From assembly GCF_904846615.1 (NCBI RefSeq), contig NZ_CAJHBK010000001.1:2604001-2668000 (forward strand): 64,000 bases of DNA, written 5' to 3'. Shown one piece after another: positions 28,220-36,949 of this stretch (the first letter of the stretch is position 1; each line of letters opens with the position of its first letter). A program made the position numbers and the translations under genes. Source of the stretch: Psychrobacter sp. JCM 18902. GTDB taxonomy: Bacteria; Pseudomonadota; Gammaproteobacteria; Pseudomonadales; Moraxellaceae. The notes under the pieces are model-generated. The model ran no database searches and was not told the DNA's origin. It saw only the letters and a list, made by a program, of their open reading frames with translations.

Positions 28220-28295
28220 GGCTCGATAGCTCAGTCGGTAGAGCAACGGATTGAAAATCCGTGTGTCGGCAGTTCGAACCTGCCTCGAGCCACCA
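28220..28295 (+). tRNA. tRNA-Phe (GAA)
   Basis: A 76-nt cloverleaf. The acceptor arms are GGCTCGA / TCGAGCC with encoded ACCA end, D arm GCTC..GAGC, and anticodon stem ACGGA/TCCGT with loop TTGAAAA, so the anticodon is GAA (Phe). The T arm contains GTTCGAAC. Promoter and terminator are both adjacent, so it is a single-gene unit. Confidence 0.97.
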
Positions 28296-28311
28296 TTCGT
28301 TTAAGAATTCT

Positions 28312-28347
28312 AAAAAGCCCCGAACAGCAATGTTCGGGGCTTTTTTT
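28312..28347 (+). terminator. Terminator of tRNA-Phe
   Basis: A 15-bp perfect stem (AAAAAGCCCCGAACA with its complement), GCAA tetraloop and T7 run. Confidence 0.95.
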
Positions 28348-28382
28348 ATGCCTGTATTCCGTTCTGAAATAAGTCTAATAGC

Positions 28383-28751
28383 TTATGACAAACGTCTTCT
28401 TAATAACACCTCGCAACGTTCACGCGAGTCTAAGTCATAAACCGTCGCGCGGTAATCGATACCATGGCGTCCTTCAAAAAATATCACTCTATCGCCCACT
28501 GCTAAAAAGCAGGACGTGCGCGCATCATAAATGAAATCATCAATCACGAACGCCAAATCACGATCTATCTCGCGTACCGTGTAAGTTTCTCCTTGCGGAA
28601 TCAACCGCTCAAACCATGCGCTATGGGCAGCATTGGTGCTTAATACGCTGATGAGCAGCAGCGCCGATATCACAAATATACTTTTTGACGACATCGTAAA
28701 AGTCGAGCCAGCTAGACTGATGCTATTGAGGATGTTTTTATTAACTGTCAT
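28383..28751 (-). CDS. Secreted small hypothetical protein (122 aa)
   Basis: Family not recognised. After a long N-terminus there is a signal peptide core (about residues 24-40, IFVISALLLISVLS) with probable cleavage after AAHSA. The mature domain of about 77 residues is all-beta-looking and has two Cys (TSCFLAVGD and ERCEVLL) that could form a disulfide. M1 has GTAGG 8 nt upstream; an internal M20 would give a more compact signal peptide. It is probably periplasmic. Confidence 0.6.
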   Translation of the reverse strand: MTVNKNILNSISLAGSTFTMSSKSIFVISALLLISVLSTNAAHSAWFERLIPQGETYTVREIDRDLAFVIDDFIYDARTSCFLAVGDRVIFFEGRHGIDYRATVYDLDSRERCEVLLRRRLS

Positions 28752-28933
28752 AACTTTAACCTACTCAGACCTGCTCAATGATTGATTCTATTCGCCATGC
28801 TTCTCATGCTAAACGCTTACTGTCACGGTTGCATAACATTTTTGTGCTGTTTTTTAGACAGCGGCGCTCAGTATACTCGATAGTATTGATAATGATAAAT
28901 TTGACAGATGACGAATACTAATAGGGAAAAGCG

Positions 28934-29434
28934 ATGAGAGCGTTCGATTACGATTTGGATTATAAAAACCTAGATTTGCGCGCGCAGCCAGAGCTGTATC
29001 GGGTCGGGCGCGGCGAGCAAGGCGTTTTATTGGTAGAGCCGTATAAGTCTGAAATCCTGCCACACTGGCGCTTTGCGACCCCTGATATTGCGCTTGAGAG
29101 CAGCGAGACAATTTATCAGATGTTTTTAGATTATCTGGCGGCTGATGACTTTGTCGGTGCTGATATGGCGCGTAAATTTATCCAAATGGGCTATACCCGC
29201 GCCCGTCGTTATGCCAATCACAAAGGCGGCAAAAAATATAAAGGGCCAGTGCCCGATGATAAAAAAGGTCAGAGCGGCGCACATGGTCGCGAAGAGTTGC
29301 CACGACAAATCGAAGACCCAGTCAAAGCAGAGTCAGCGCGCATATTTAAACAAAAATGGGACGAGTGTCGTGAGAACGAAGATTATTTAAGAATGAAAAA
29401 GGAACATCGCGAACGTTATAAAGAGGTTGAATAA
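28934..29434 (+). CDS. DUF4385 family cytoplasmic protein
   Basis: 166-aa protein matching the DUF4385 family along its whole length. Signature stretches are FDYDLDYKNLDLR, PELYRVGRGEQGVLLVEPYK, LPHWRFATPDIA and DDFVGADMARKFIQMGYTRARRYANHKGGKKY. The function is unknown. The C-terminus is charged and helical. A GGGAAAAGCG ribosome-binding site precedes the ATG. It stands alone between the secreted protein and gph. Confidence 0.85.
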   Translation: MRAFDYDLDYKNLDLRAQPELYRVGRGEQGVLLVEPYKSEILPHWRFATPDIALESSETIYQMFLDYLAADDFVGADMARKFIQMGYTRARRYANHKGGKKYKGPVPDDKKGQSGAHGREELPRQIEDPVKAESARIFKQKWDECRENEDYLRMKKEHRERYKEVE

Positions 29435-29598
29435 GCATAAAATATATCAATAAAAATTATCCTCAGCCTGAAAAGATAGAAATATTGATAATGACAGACT
29501 GTTAAATAATTGAATTCATGATTTGCTGTGCTAAGGTAATGAGGGCTTGGAGCTAATACTCCAAAAAAGTATAAAATTGATAGCGTGGGTAAGTAATA

Positions 29599-30300
29599 AT
29601 GACTGTAGGTATTAAGCAACTTTTGATTTTTGATTTTGATGGCACGCTCATTGATAGTGTGCCAGATTTGGCTGATGCGACCAATGCGATGTTGACCACT
29701 CTGGGCAAAGAGACGTACCCTATCGAGGCCATACGAAACTGGATAGGTAACGGCTCAAGATTGCTGGTAGAGCGCGCACTAGTAGGTAAGGTAGACGTGT
29801 TAGAAGGCGAGTTTACGGTCGAGGAAGCCAATCACGCAGAGCACCTGTTTTTTGAGGCTTACAAAAATCTCAGTGGTAGCAAAACCGTTGCTTACCCAGA
29901 TGTCGATAGCGGACTAAAAAAGCTAAAAGCAGCAGGATTTACGCTGGCCTTAGTGACCAATAAACCGATTCGTTTTGTACCGAAAATATTGCAATCCTTT
30001 GGCTGGCAGGACTTATTCAGTGAAGTATTAGGCGGTGATAGTCTCTCAACTAAAAAGCCTGATCCAGCACCGCTACTGCATGTCTGTAAAGCGTTAAACG
30101 TCACTCCAGAACAAGCTGTGATGATTGGCGATTCTAGAAACGATATCTTAGCCGGACAAAATGCTAATATGGATACTTTCGGGCTGTCTTATGGTTATAA
30201 TTATGGACAAGATATTTGTGAGCTAAACCCTACCGAAGCCTTTGATAATTTTGCGGCATTAGTAGAATATATTTTCAAAAATTATAAGATAGACAGCTAA
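29599..30300 (+). CDS. gph: Phosphoglycolate phosphatase
   Basis: HAD-superfamily phosphatase (233 aa) that removes 2-phosphoglycolate. Motif I is FDFDGTLIDSVPDL (nucleophile Asp and acid Asp), motif II the Thr in ALVTNKPIRF, motif III the Lys of STKKPDPAPL, and motif IV MIGDSRNDILAG. The cap segment WIGNGSRLLVERAL is typical of Gph. A GGGTAAG ribosome-binding site precedes the start. It is convergent with comM. Confidence 0.9.
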   Translation: MTVGIKQLLIFDFDGTLIDSVPDLADATNAMLTTLGKETYPIEAIRNWIGNGSRLLVERALVGKVDVLEGEFTVEEANHAEHLFFEAYKNLSGSKTVAYPDVDSGLKKLKAAGFTLALVTNKPIRFVPKILQSFGWQDLFSEVLGGDSLSTKKPDPAPLLHVCKALNVTPEQAVMIGDSRNDILAGQNANMDTFGLSYGYNYGQDICELNPTEAFDNFAALVEYIFKNYKIDS

Positions 30301-30345
30301 AATTTGAACATTCGAATGATTCATTTAAGCCATTCTTTGAAATTA

Positions 30346-31923
30346 TTATTTGCTCCGATAACTGAGCGCCTCAGACACATGAGCGCTTGTAATATCGATA
30401 CTGTCAGCCAAATCAGCAATGGTACGTGCCACTCGCAATACGCGATGATAACCGCGTGCCGATAAATTCAGACGCTGCTGAGCGAGCTGTAATAGTTGCT
30501 GTTCACCCTCTCCTAGTTGGATATATTTATCAATCTCGCTAGGGCTAAGCTCATTATTGACCTTTTGTTGCCGCTGCATCTGATGTTTATGTGCAGCAAT
30601 GACTCGAACGCGCACTTGTTCGGAGGTTTCGCCAGCTTGAGCGTTTTGCAAGTCGGCAATTGGCAGCGCAGGTACAGTGATATGCAAATCAATGCGATCA
30701 AGCAATGGACCTGATAGTTTATCTTGGTAACGTTTAATCTGTTCAGGTCGGCAGCGACAACGCCCTGAGGTATCGCCATCATAGCCGCATGGACATGGAT
30801 TCATGGCAGCGACCAATTGGAAATTTGCAGGAAAAGTCATCTGCGAATTGGCACGGCTAATAGTGATTTGCTTGGCTTCTAATGGCTGACGCAATACCTC
30901 AAGCACACTCCGATCAAACTCTGGCAATTCGTCAAGGAATAATACGCCTTTATTGGCAAGGGTAATTTCACCCGGTTTTGGTCGTGAGCCACCACCCACC
31001 AAAGCCACGGCTGATATAGTGTGATGAACCTGCCTAAATGGTCTTGTCCCATAATCGTAATCGCTGTCTGCCACTGAATAAGTGCTGGCAACCTCTAATG
31101 CATCTTCATCACTTAAATCCGGCAATATGGTCGGCAGCCGTGACGCCATTAACGTCTTGCCTGAGCCGGGTGGCCCTGTAAATAACAGCGAATGACCACC
31201 AGCAGCGGCAATCTCTAGCGCGCGCCGTGCATGATGCTGTCCTTTGACATCAGCCAAATCCACTTGATAGCCAACATGCTGCTGTGCTGGACTCGGTTGT
31301 ACAACGTCCAAAGATTCATAGGCTGCGCTTGGATTCGCTAACGACTGTAAGTGGTCACAAACTGTCTTTAAGCTTTGCGCGGCTAGTATCGTCACGCCAT
31401 CCACACGGCTAGCCTCAGCACCATTATCAATCGGTACGATAAGCTGCGGTGTTTGTGGTTTTTGCCGTGGCTCGATCAGCTCTTGTTTAGTGATATTTGC
31501 CACCTGCAATACTTTGGACGCCAGCGCCTCAGCTTTGATCGCTCGTGCCACCGCTAAGCTGCCTGTCACTTGCCGTAAATTCCCATTGAGCGCTAACTCC
31601 CCGATAAACTCAAACCCTGATAATACTTCTGGATCCAATTGATCACTGGCTGCCAAGATTCCGATGGCAATCGGTAAATCAAGACGTGCACCATCTTTAG
31701 GCAAATCAGCGGGGGCTAAATTGATAGTAAGACGACGATTAGGAAATTGAAAGCCAGAGTTCAGAATCGCAGAGCGTACACGGTCTTTGCTCTCACGTAC
31801 CGCCGCCTCCGGCAAACCGACGATGGTCAATGCTGGCAACCCTTGTGACAGATGCACCTCAATAATGACCTTGGGCGCATGCAGTCCGACGACTGAACGG
31901 GTATAGACTTGGGCAAACGACAT
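30346..31923 (-). CDS. comM: YifB/ComM family Mg-chelatase-like AAA+ ATPase
   Basis: Hexameric helicase that promotes branch migration during natural transformation. It has an N-terminal Lon-protease-like fold (LTINLAPADLPKDGARLDLPIAIGIL), Walker A GPPGSGKTL, Walker B VLFLDELPEF, the NPCPCGY zinc-like motif and a C-terminal helical lid (ARGYHRVLRVARTIADL). The ATG at 31923 is preferred to the one at 31929 because AGGA then lies 8 nt upstream. dprA, another transformation gene, is also in this window. Confidence 0.93.
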   Translation of the reverse strand: MSFAQVYTRSVVGLHAPKVIIEVHLSQGLPALTIVGLPEAAVRESKDRVRSAILNSGFQFPNRRLTINLAPADLPKDGARLDLPIAIGILAASDQLDPEVLSGFEFIGELALNGNLRQVTGSLAVARAIKAEALASKVLQVANITKQELIEPRQKPQTPQLIVPIDNGAEASRVDGVTILAAQSLKTVCDHLQSLANPSAAYESLDVVQPSPAQQHVGYQVDLADVKGQHHARRALEIAAAGGHSLLFTGPPGSGKTLMASRLPTILPDLSDEDALEVASTYSVADSDYDYGTRPFRQVHHTISAVALVGGGSRPKPGEITLANKGVLFLDELPEFDRSVLEVLRQPLEAKQITISRANSQMTFPANFQLVAAMNPCPCGYDGDTSGRCRCRPEQIKRYQDKLSGPLLDRIDLHITVPALPIADLQNAQAGETSEQVRVRVIAAHKHQMQRQQKVNNELSPSEIDKYIQLGEGEQQLLQLAQQRLNLSARGYHRVLRVARTIADLADSIDITSAHVSEALSYRSK

Positions 31924-32293
31924 CAGCATTTTCCTAATATAGGGAATAAATGATAATAGAGTATTATGTATCAGTGCGCAAATGTCGTGTTTCCTTGTCT
32001 CATTTTATTTACTAGCATAATTATCAACAGTTGTTATATGATAAACGGATGCTCTTTCGCTCAGTCTTATTCGGCTATGCTGCTCCAAAGATTATCCAAA
32101 GGTTCTCACGCCTGTTAACCATGTTATTAAAGTATTGGGTAATTTTAATCGCGCTACAAAGCATTAAAGATTAGCAAGAGTATTGGCAATAAAAGGATTT
32201 TATTGATCATATAAAGTTTGCTGGCGGCTTTTTGCTGCAGAGTTATATAACACCTACTTTATATAATACCTACTACCATGGACGGATAAACTT
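31924..32293. other. Divergent intergenic region comM / acylase
   Basis: 370 bp of AT-rich DNA with the two divergent promoters by position. No CDS or RNA gene is recognised, and no convincing luxR-type box was seen. Confidence 0.4.
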
Positions 32294-34777
32294 ATGAGCA
32301 TAAAGATGCATAATCGGCGTGTGCCCACACTCACGCTACTGACAGTAGCAGTATCCTTAGGACTATTCGGCTGCTCAGACAGCGACAATAGTTTCAATGA
32401 CGATGATGTCATATCCCCTTCCACTAATTATGAAGCCGATATTCAGCGCACTGAGTTCGGTATACCGCACATCACCGCAAAGGATTACAAAGGTCTGGGT
32501 TATGGCGTCGGTTATGCATTCGCAGAAGATAATTTCTGCTCACTAGCGCGTGAAGTTGTAGTCGCTAGCGGTCAGAGTATGCTGTATCTAGGCGCTGACG
32601 GTAATTTGGCTAGCGATGCTTTTTATACGTGGTACAACACTGACAAGCGAAAAGCTGAATTTTTAGCAGCTCAAGACCCTGAAGTCATTGATGCTGTGAA
32701 AGGTTATGCTGCAGGCTATAGCCGTTATCTACGTGATAAAGGCGTGGCTAATATCGATCCTGCTTGTGCCAATGCTGAATGGGTACGCGAGATTACTCTC
32801 GATGATTTATTGACGGTCTACGGTAAAGCCAATCTACGTGGTGGCTTATCTAATTTCGTCGGTCCCATTGTAGCAGCGGCACCGCCCTCTATTGCTGGCG
32901 TTCAGGGTAGCTCAAGAATGCGTAGTGTTCCAGTCGCAAATCCTGTCGTAGAGTCAGCACCTGCATTCAATATGGATACGATTAATGCGATGAGTGGTGG
33001 TAGTAATGCCTATGCCTTTGGTAAGGAGGTGACTGGTACTAGTAGCGGGGTCATGTATGGTAATCCGCATGAGCCATGGGATGGCGTCCAACGCTTCTAT
33101 CAATTTCACTTAACGATGCCAGGTGAGCTGGATGTGATGGGTGCGGCTCAACAAGGTCAGCCTTTCCCTAACATCGGTTTTAATAAAGACGTGGCTTGGA
33201 GCCATACCGTATCCACTGCCAAACGTTTTACGCTTTATCAGCTTAGCTTAGTTGATGGAGATCCTCTCAAATACAATTATACTAATAGCGCTGGTGTGAC
33301 TGAGCAGCGTGATATCGAAACCGTTCCTGTCACTATTCAGCTACCAAATAATCAGACGCAGGTTCACAATATTTATGTCTCACAATATGGACCGATGTTA
33401 GCGGTCAATTTACTCAATGGTCAATTACCAGCATGGGGCGCTAATAATCTAGCTTATACTATCCGTGATGCCGCCTCTGAAAACCCAAGAGCACTCAATC
33501 AATGGCGTAGTATGAATAAGGCTACGAGCGTTGAGGACTTAGTCGATAGAATGCAAAGCGTCCTTGGTCTTGGGTTTGTTAATACTATTGCTACCGACCG
33601 TAATGGTAAGGCACTCTATGCTGACATCTCAACCGTACCAAATGTGACCAAAGCTAAGCTTGAAGCTTGTAGTAGTGCTGCATCTGGCCCCTTTCTTGGT
33701 GCTTTAATTGCCGCTGACTTGCCAGCACTGAATGGTAGTACCGCTGCCTGTGAATGGGGAGTTGATACAGACTCACCGCAAGCAGGTATCTTTGGGCGCT
33801 CAAACTTACCTTTCTTGGTTCGCGATGATTATGTTGCTAACTCGAATGATAGCTATTGGTTAAGCAATTTAGAGCAACCACTGACTGGATTTTCACCGCT
33901 CCTACGTCGTCGTTTAGCCCCCTTCTTAGGTGCTAGTCCAGCAGCTGGTGTTCCATTGCTTATGCGCTCACGTATGGGACTGGTTCAAATACAAGATCGA
34001 TTCAGTAATAAAGATAACTTGGGCGGTACTAAGTTCAATTTAGACAATATGCAAGAGGTCGTCTATGGTAACCGCAGCTATGTCGCTGAGTTGGTACTCG
34101 ACGACGTATTAGCAGATTGTCGAGCGAATGCTAGCATGCCTTTGACGGGTGGCTCTACTATTGATGCAACTAATGCTTGTAATATCTTGAGTAATTGGGA
34201 TCGTCGTAATAATTTAGATAGTAAAGGCGCTCATGTCTTTAGAGAGTTTTGGCGTAATGTGAATTTTAATGAAACGACGGATACGATATTCAGTGTTAAA
34301 TTTGATGCAAAAGACCCAGTCAATACGCCTCGTGGTTTAATTATTAGTGCGGATACACGTACTGCTTTAGGAGATTCCATTAAGTTCTTCCAAAATAAAA
34401 ATATCGCTCTTGATGCGCCTTTATCTGACTTGCAGTATATCGTTGATGCTAGTAAAAACGATGAGCGTATTGCTATGCATGGTGGCTTTGGTCGTGAAGG
34501 TGTATTCAATGTTGCAGAAACGAGAGGCACAAGCGCTAATGATGGCGCAAACTACCTCATTAATTTTGGTCCAACATATATGCAAACCGTTACCTTTGAT
34601 AGCGCTGGCCCTGTAGCAGAAGCCTTATTAGGTTACTCGCAAGCTTCTGATACTACTCGACCGTTCCATCGTGACCAGAGTCGTCGCTACTCAGCTAAAG
34701 AATGGATTCGCTTACCCTTCAATGCTAATGACGTTAGCAAGCAAGCCGTTGGCAATAAAATCCAGCTAAAAGAATAA
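32294..34777 (+). CDS. Penicillin acylase family (Ntn-hydrolase) lipoprotein
   Basis: Self-processing amidohydrolase (827 aa) of the group that includes acyl-homoserine-lactone acylases, aculeacin acylase and beta-lactam acylases. A lipoprotein signal ends at LGLFGC (Cys about 27). The alpha chain begins IQRTEFGIPHITAKDYKGLGYGVGYAFAEDN, a typical opening. The nucleophile Ser that becomes the beta-chain N-terminus is in MSGGSNAYAFG (around base 33002). The partner motifs are YGNPHEPW and IGFNKDVAWSHTVS. Two late Cys pairs are visible. The substrate is unknown; quorum-quenching is possible but not shown. Confidence 0.88.
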   Translation: MSIKMHNRRVPTLTLLTVAVSLGLFGCSDSDNSFNDDDVISPSTNYEADIQRTEFGIPHITAKDYKGLGYGVGYAFAEDNFCSLAREVVVASGQSMLYLGADGNLASDAFYTWYNTDKRKAEFLAAQDPEVIDAVKGYAAGYSRYLRDKGVANIDPACANAEWVREITLDDLLTVYGKANLRGGLSNFVGPIVAAAPPSIAGVQGSSRMRSVPVANPVVESAPAFNMDTINAMSGGSNAYAFGKEVTGTSSGVMYGNPHEPWDGVQRFYQFHLTMPGELDVMGAAQQGQPFPNIGFNKDVAWSHTVSTAKRFTLYQLSLVDGDPLKYNYTNSAGVTEQRDIETVPVTIQLPNNQTQVHNIYVSQYGPMLAVNLLNGQLPAWGANNLAYTIRDAASENPRALNQWRSMNKATSVEDLVDRMQSVLGLGFVNTIATDRNGKALYADISTVPNVTKAKLEACSSAASGPFLGALIAADLPALNGSTAACEWGVDTDSPQAGIFGRSNLPFLVRDDYVANSNDSYWLSNLEQPLTGFSPLLRRRLAPFLGASPAAGVPLLMRSRMGLVQIQDRFSNKDNLGGTKFNLDNMQEVVYGNRSYVAELVLDDVLADCRANASMPLTGGSTIDATNACNILSNWDRRNNLDSKGAHVFREFWRNVNFNETTDTIFSVKFDAKDPVNTPRGLIISADTRTALGDSIKFFQNKNIALDAPLSDLQYIVDASKNDERIAMHGGFGREGVFNVAETRGTSANDGANYLINFGPTYMQTVTFDSAGPVAEALLGYSQASDTTRPFHRDQSRRYSAKEWIRLPFNANDVSKQAVGNKIQLKE

Positions 34778-34835
34778 GTTTGACGTAACTTGAATTAGTG
34801 ATAACTTAAATTAATGAGTACTTAAATTAGTGATA

Positions 34836-34869
34836 AAAAGACCTCAGATATATGCTGAGGTCTTTTTTA
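34836..34869 (+). terminator. Terminator of the acylase gene
   Basis: AAAAAGACCTCAG / CTGAGGTCTTTTT perfect stem around ATATATG, with extra T. The arm is nearly the same as that of the hemN terminator at 36703. Confidence 0.9.
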
Positions 34870-34949
34870 CTTTATGGAAGCAGTCTGTTTGAATATCGTC
34901 GATTCATTATTAAGAAAACTCACCGACCACCCCACTGTAAACAAGGATT

Positions 34950-34958
34950 TGTTATACT
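34950..34958 (+). promoter_or_regulatory. Extended -10 promoter candidate for hemN
   Basis: TG-T-TATACT matches the extended -10 consensus in 5 of 6 -10 positions plus the TG. The start codon of hemN is about 170 bp downstream. Confidence 0.45.
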
Positions 34959-35129
34959 AGTGCTTATTGATGGCTATAACTTTAGCACCATATAGCGCTG
35001 TGAAAATTATTATTGATAACAAAGTTATTATGGTTATTAACCATCTATCAAACACCTACTGGCTTTTAAATATTTGGTCGTTAGAGATGTAAGAACAGTA
35101 ATACTCAAGGTCAAAACGAGGAGTACCGC

Positions 35130-36671
35130 ATGACAGAACATTCAGAATTAAATACTCAGCAGCCTTACAATCGTGCAGGAGAGCAACCGACCACGACACG
35201 CCCTGTTATGCAATCAGAAAGTCCTTATGCCAGTACGCGTGGCAGTATGATGAGTAAGCAGCTACCTGCCTTTGATGAAGCTATTATTAATAAATACAAT
35301 CGTTCAGGACCACGTTATACCTCCTATCCGACCGCTTTAGAATTCTCACCCATCTCTGTTGGTCTTGAGGCAAAGATCCTTCAGAACCGTGAAGCTCGTG
35401 CGCCACTGTCTTTATATTTTCATATTCCATTCTGTCGTCACCTCTGCTATTACTGCGCTTGCAATAAAATTATCACCAAGAAAAATAGCGACTCAGGCGA
35501 TTATTTGCAGTATTTAATCGCTGAGATTAAGCACAAACGCCGCCTGCTATCTGTCCCAGAAGGTAGTAACAAACCCCTCGTTAAACAGCTGCATTTGGGT
35601 GGGGGTACGCCAACATTTTTGCGTGATGAAGAAATGGTTCAACTGTGGGAGTTTTTACAAACTCAGTTTGAATTCTTACCTGAAGACAAAGGCGATTACT
35701 CTATTGAAATTGACCCACGTGAGCTGAGTGGCGAGACATTGAAAGTATTGCGTAACCTTGGCTTTAACCGTGTCAGTTTAGGCGTACAAGACCTCGATGA
35801 AACGGTACAAATCGCCGTCAACCGTGTACATTCAGCAGAGCTCATTGAAAATGTGTTAAATGAGGCGCGTGATCTAGGTTTTCACTCTATCAATATCGAC
35901 CTGATTTATGGTTTGCCGCATCAAACACCCGCAACCTTGGATAAAACGGTACGCCGTATCATCGAGATGTCGCCGGATCGCTTGTCAGTATTTAATTACG
36001 CACACTTGCCAGAACGTTTTAAAGCCCAGCGCCAGATTAAAGAAGCCGATTTGCCAGACCCAGCAGCCAAGCTTACGATGCTTGGCAATACCATCAATAC
36101 GCTGACCGAAGCTGGCTATCAATATATCGGTATTGATCACTTCGCCAAGCCTGATGATGAATTAGCCGTGGCGCAGCGTGAGGGCAAACTGCATCGTAAC
36201 TTTCAAGGTTATACCATCATGGGCGATTGTGATTTATTGGGCTTCGGCGTCTCCTCTATCAGTCAAATTGCCAATGCCAATACCCGCTATATTTTGCAAA
36301 ATGATACAGATTTATCAGTTTATCAAGCGAGCATCGATGCTGCACAAAGTAACTCGGCTGCCATGCCTGCGGTAAAAGTTATCAAAACATCCATCAAAGA
36401 TCGCTTGCGTGAATATGTGATTATGAATCTACTCTGTCACGACTATATCGATTTTAAAGACGTCAATCAGAAATTTGGTATCGATGCCATCACTTACTTT
36501 ATCAATGAGATTCAACAGCTTGGCGCCATGCAAGAAGACAAGCTCATCGATATGGACGCGGCTGGCATTCGCGTGCTACCAAAAGGTCGATTATTAGGTC
36601 GTAACGTCGCCATGGTATTCGATGAATATCTTGAGAAAAAACATAAGAATCGTTTCTCAAAAGTTATTTGA
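35130..36671 (+). CDS. hemN: Oxygen-independent coproporphyrinogen III oxidase HemN
   Basis: Radical-SAM enzyme of anaerobic heme synthesis (513 aa). The 4Fe-4S motif is HIPFCRHLCYYCACNK (Cys-x3-Cys-x2-Cys). Others are LHLGGGTPTFL, EIDPREL and GVQDLDETVQIAVNRVH, with the HemN_C domain at the end. The first 45 residues are a polar, low-complexity extension; the family-typical part starts near MMSKQLPAFDEAIINKYNRSGPRYTSYPTA. The upstream ATG is kept because of a strong GAGGAG Shine-Dalgarno sequence. Confidence 0.95.
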   Translation: MTEHSELNTQQPYNRAGEQPTTTRPVMQSESPYASTRGSMMSKQLPAFDEAIINKYNRSGPRYTSYPTALEFSPISVGLEAKILQNREARAPLSLYFHIPFCRHLCYYCACNKIITKKNSDSGDYLQYLIAEIKHKRRLLSVPEGSNKPLVKQLHLGGGTPTFLRDEEMVQLWEFLQTQFEFLPEDKGDYSIEIDPRELSGETLKVLRNLGFNRVSLGVQDLDETVQIAVNRVHSAELIENVLNEARDLGFHSINIDLIYGLPHQTPATLDKTVRRIIEMSPDRLSVFNYAHLPERFKAQRQIKEADLPDPAAKLTMLGNTINTLTEAGYQYIGIDHFAKPDDELAVAQREGKLHRNFQGYTIMGDCDLLGFGVSSISQIANANTRYILQNDTDLSVYQASIDAAQSNSAAMPAVKVIKTSIKDRLREYVIMNLLCHDYIDFKDVNQKFGIDAITYFINEIQQLGAMQEDKLIDMDAAGIRVLPKGRLLGRNVAMVFDEYLEKKHKNRFSKVI

Positions 36672-36702
36672 TTGAGTTGTTCCATACATGAAAAGCAGTC
36701 AT

Positions 36703-36730
36703 AAAAAAGACCTCACTTGAGGTCTTTTTT
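36703..36730 (+). terminator. Terminator of hemN
   Basis: AAAAAAGACCTCA / TGAGGTCTTTTTT perfect stem with a 2-nt nominal loop (opens to 4 or more), followed by ATGG. Confidence 0.88.
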
Positions 36731-36772
36731 ATGGTGTTTAATAAAGCTGATGATTGACGAAAAATACCTCTA

Positions 36773-36941
36773 GGGCGTGTCCTCATTTCAAAAATGGTGA
36801 TAAAAATGAGATAAATTGCAGTCAAACGAGGAAAATAGCGCAGATAATATCGGGATATTAACCAGCTATTTAACGATGTTTGGCAAAATTTAGCCATTTT
36901 TAGCCCGTTTAGATATGATCAATTGAATTGAGGATATGCCC
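36773..36941 (+). mobile_element. MITE copy 1 (169 bp, TA-flanked)
   Basis: Non-autonomous element with ends GGGCGTGTCCTCATTTCAA (left) and, read inward from the right, GGGCATATCCTCAATTCAA. It is flanked by TA at 36771-36772 and 36942-36943 (CTAG context on both sides). It has no coding capacity. The interior contains ACGATGTTTGGCAAAATTTAGCCA, matching the second copy at 57844-58013 in the opposite orientation. The outer 9-10 bp equal the ends of the IS at 60717-61556. It sits between the convergent hemN and phytase-like genes and ends 8 bp from the latter's stop. Confidence 0.8.
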
Positions 36942-36949
36942 TAGCCTAC

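Larger units (their letters stand above)
34778..35129 (+). other. Intergenic region acylase to hemN
   Basis: Starts with imperfect repeats of ACTTAAATTAGTGA, then a terminator (34836-34869). An extended -10 promoter (TGT-TATACT, 34950-34958) faces hemN. A TTGAT-GGCT-ATAAC element at 34967-34980 only half matches an FNR/Anr box. No CDS is seen. Confidence 0.5.

Noticed and set aside
28220..28295. tRNA-Phe as an attachment site of an integrated element
   Set aside because: No integrase gene, no 3'-end direct repeat and only ordinary chromosomal genes on both sides.
34967..34980. TTGAT-GGCT-ATAAC as an FNR/Anr box controlling hemN
   Set aside because: Only the first half matches TTGAT-N4-ATCAA and the site lies downstream of the likely -10, so evidence is too weak.
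36664..36897. 77-codon frame covering the hemN terminator and MITE
   Set aside because: It crosses a terminator stem and lies in a non-coding mobile element; the sequence is explained by those features.
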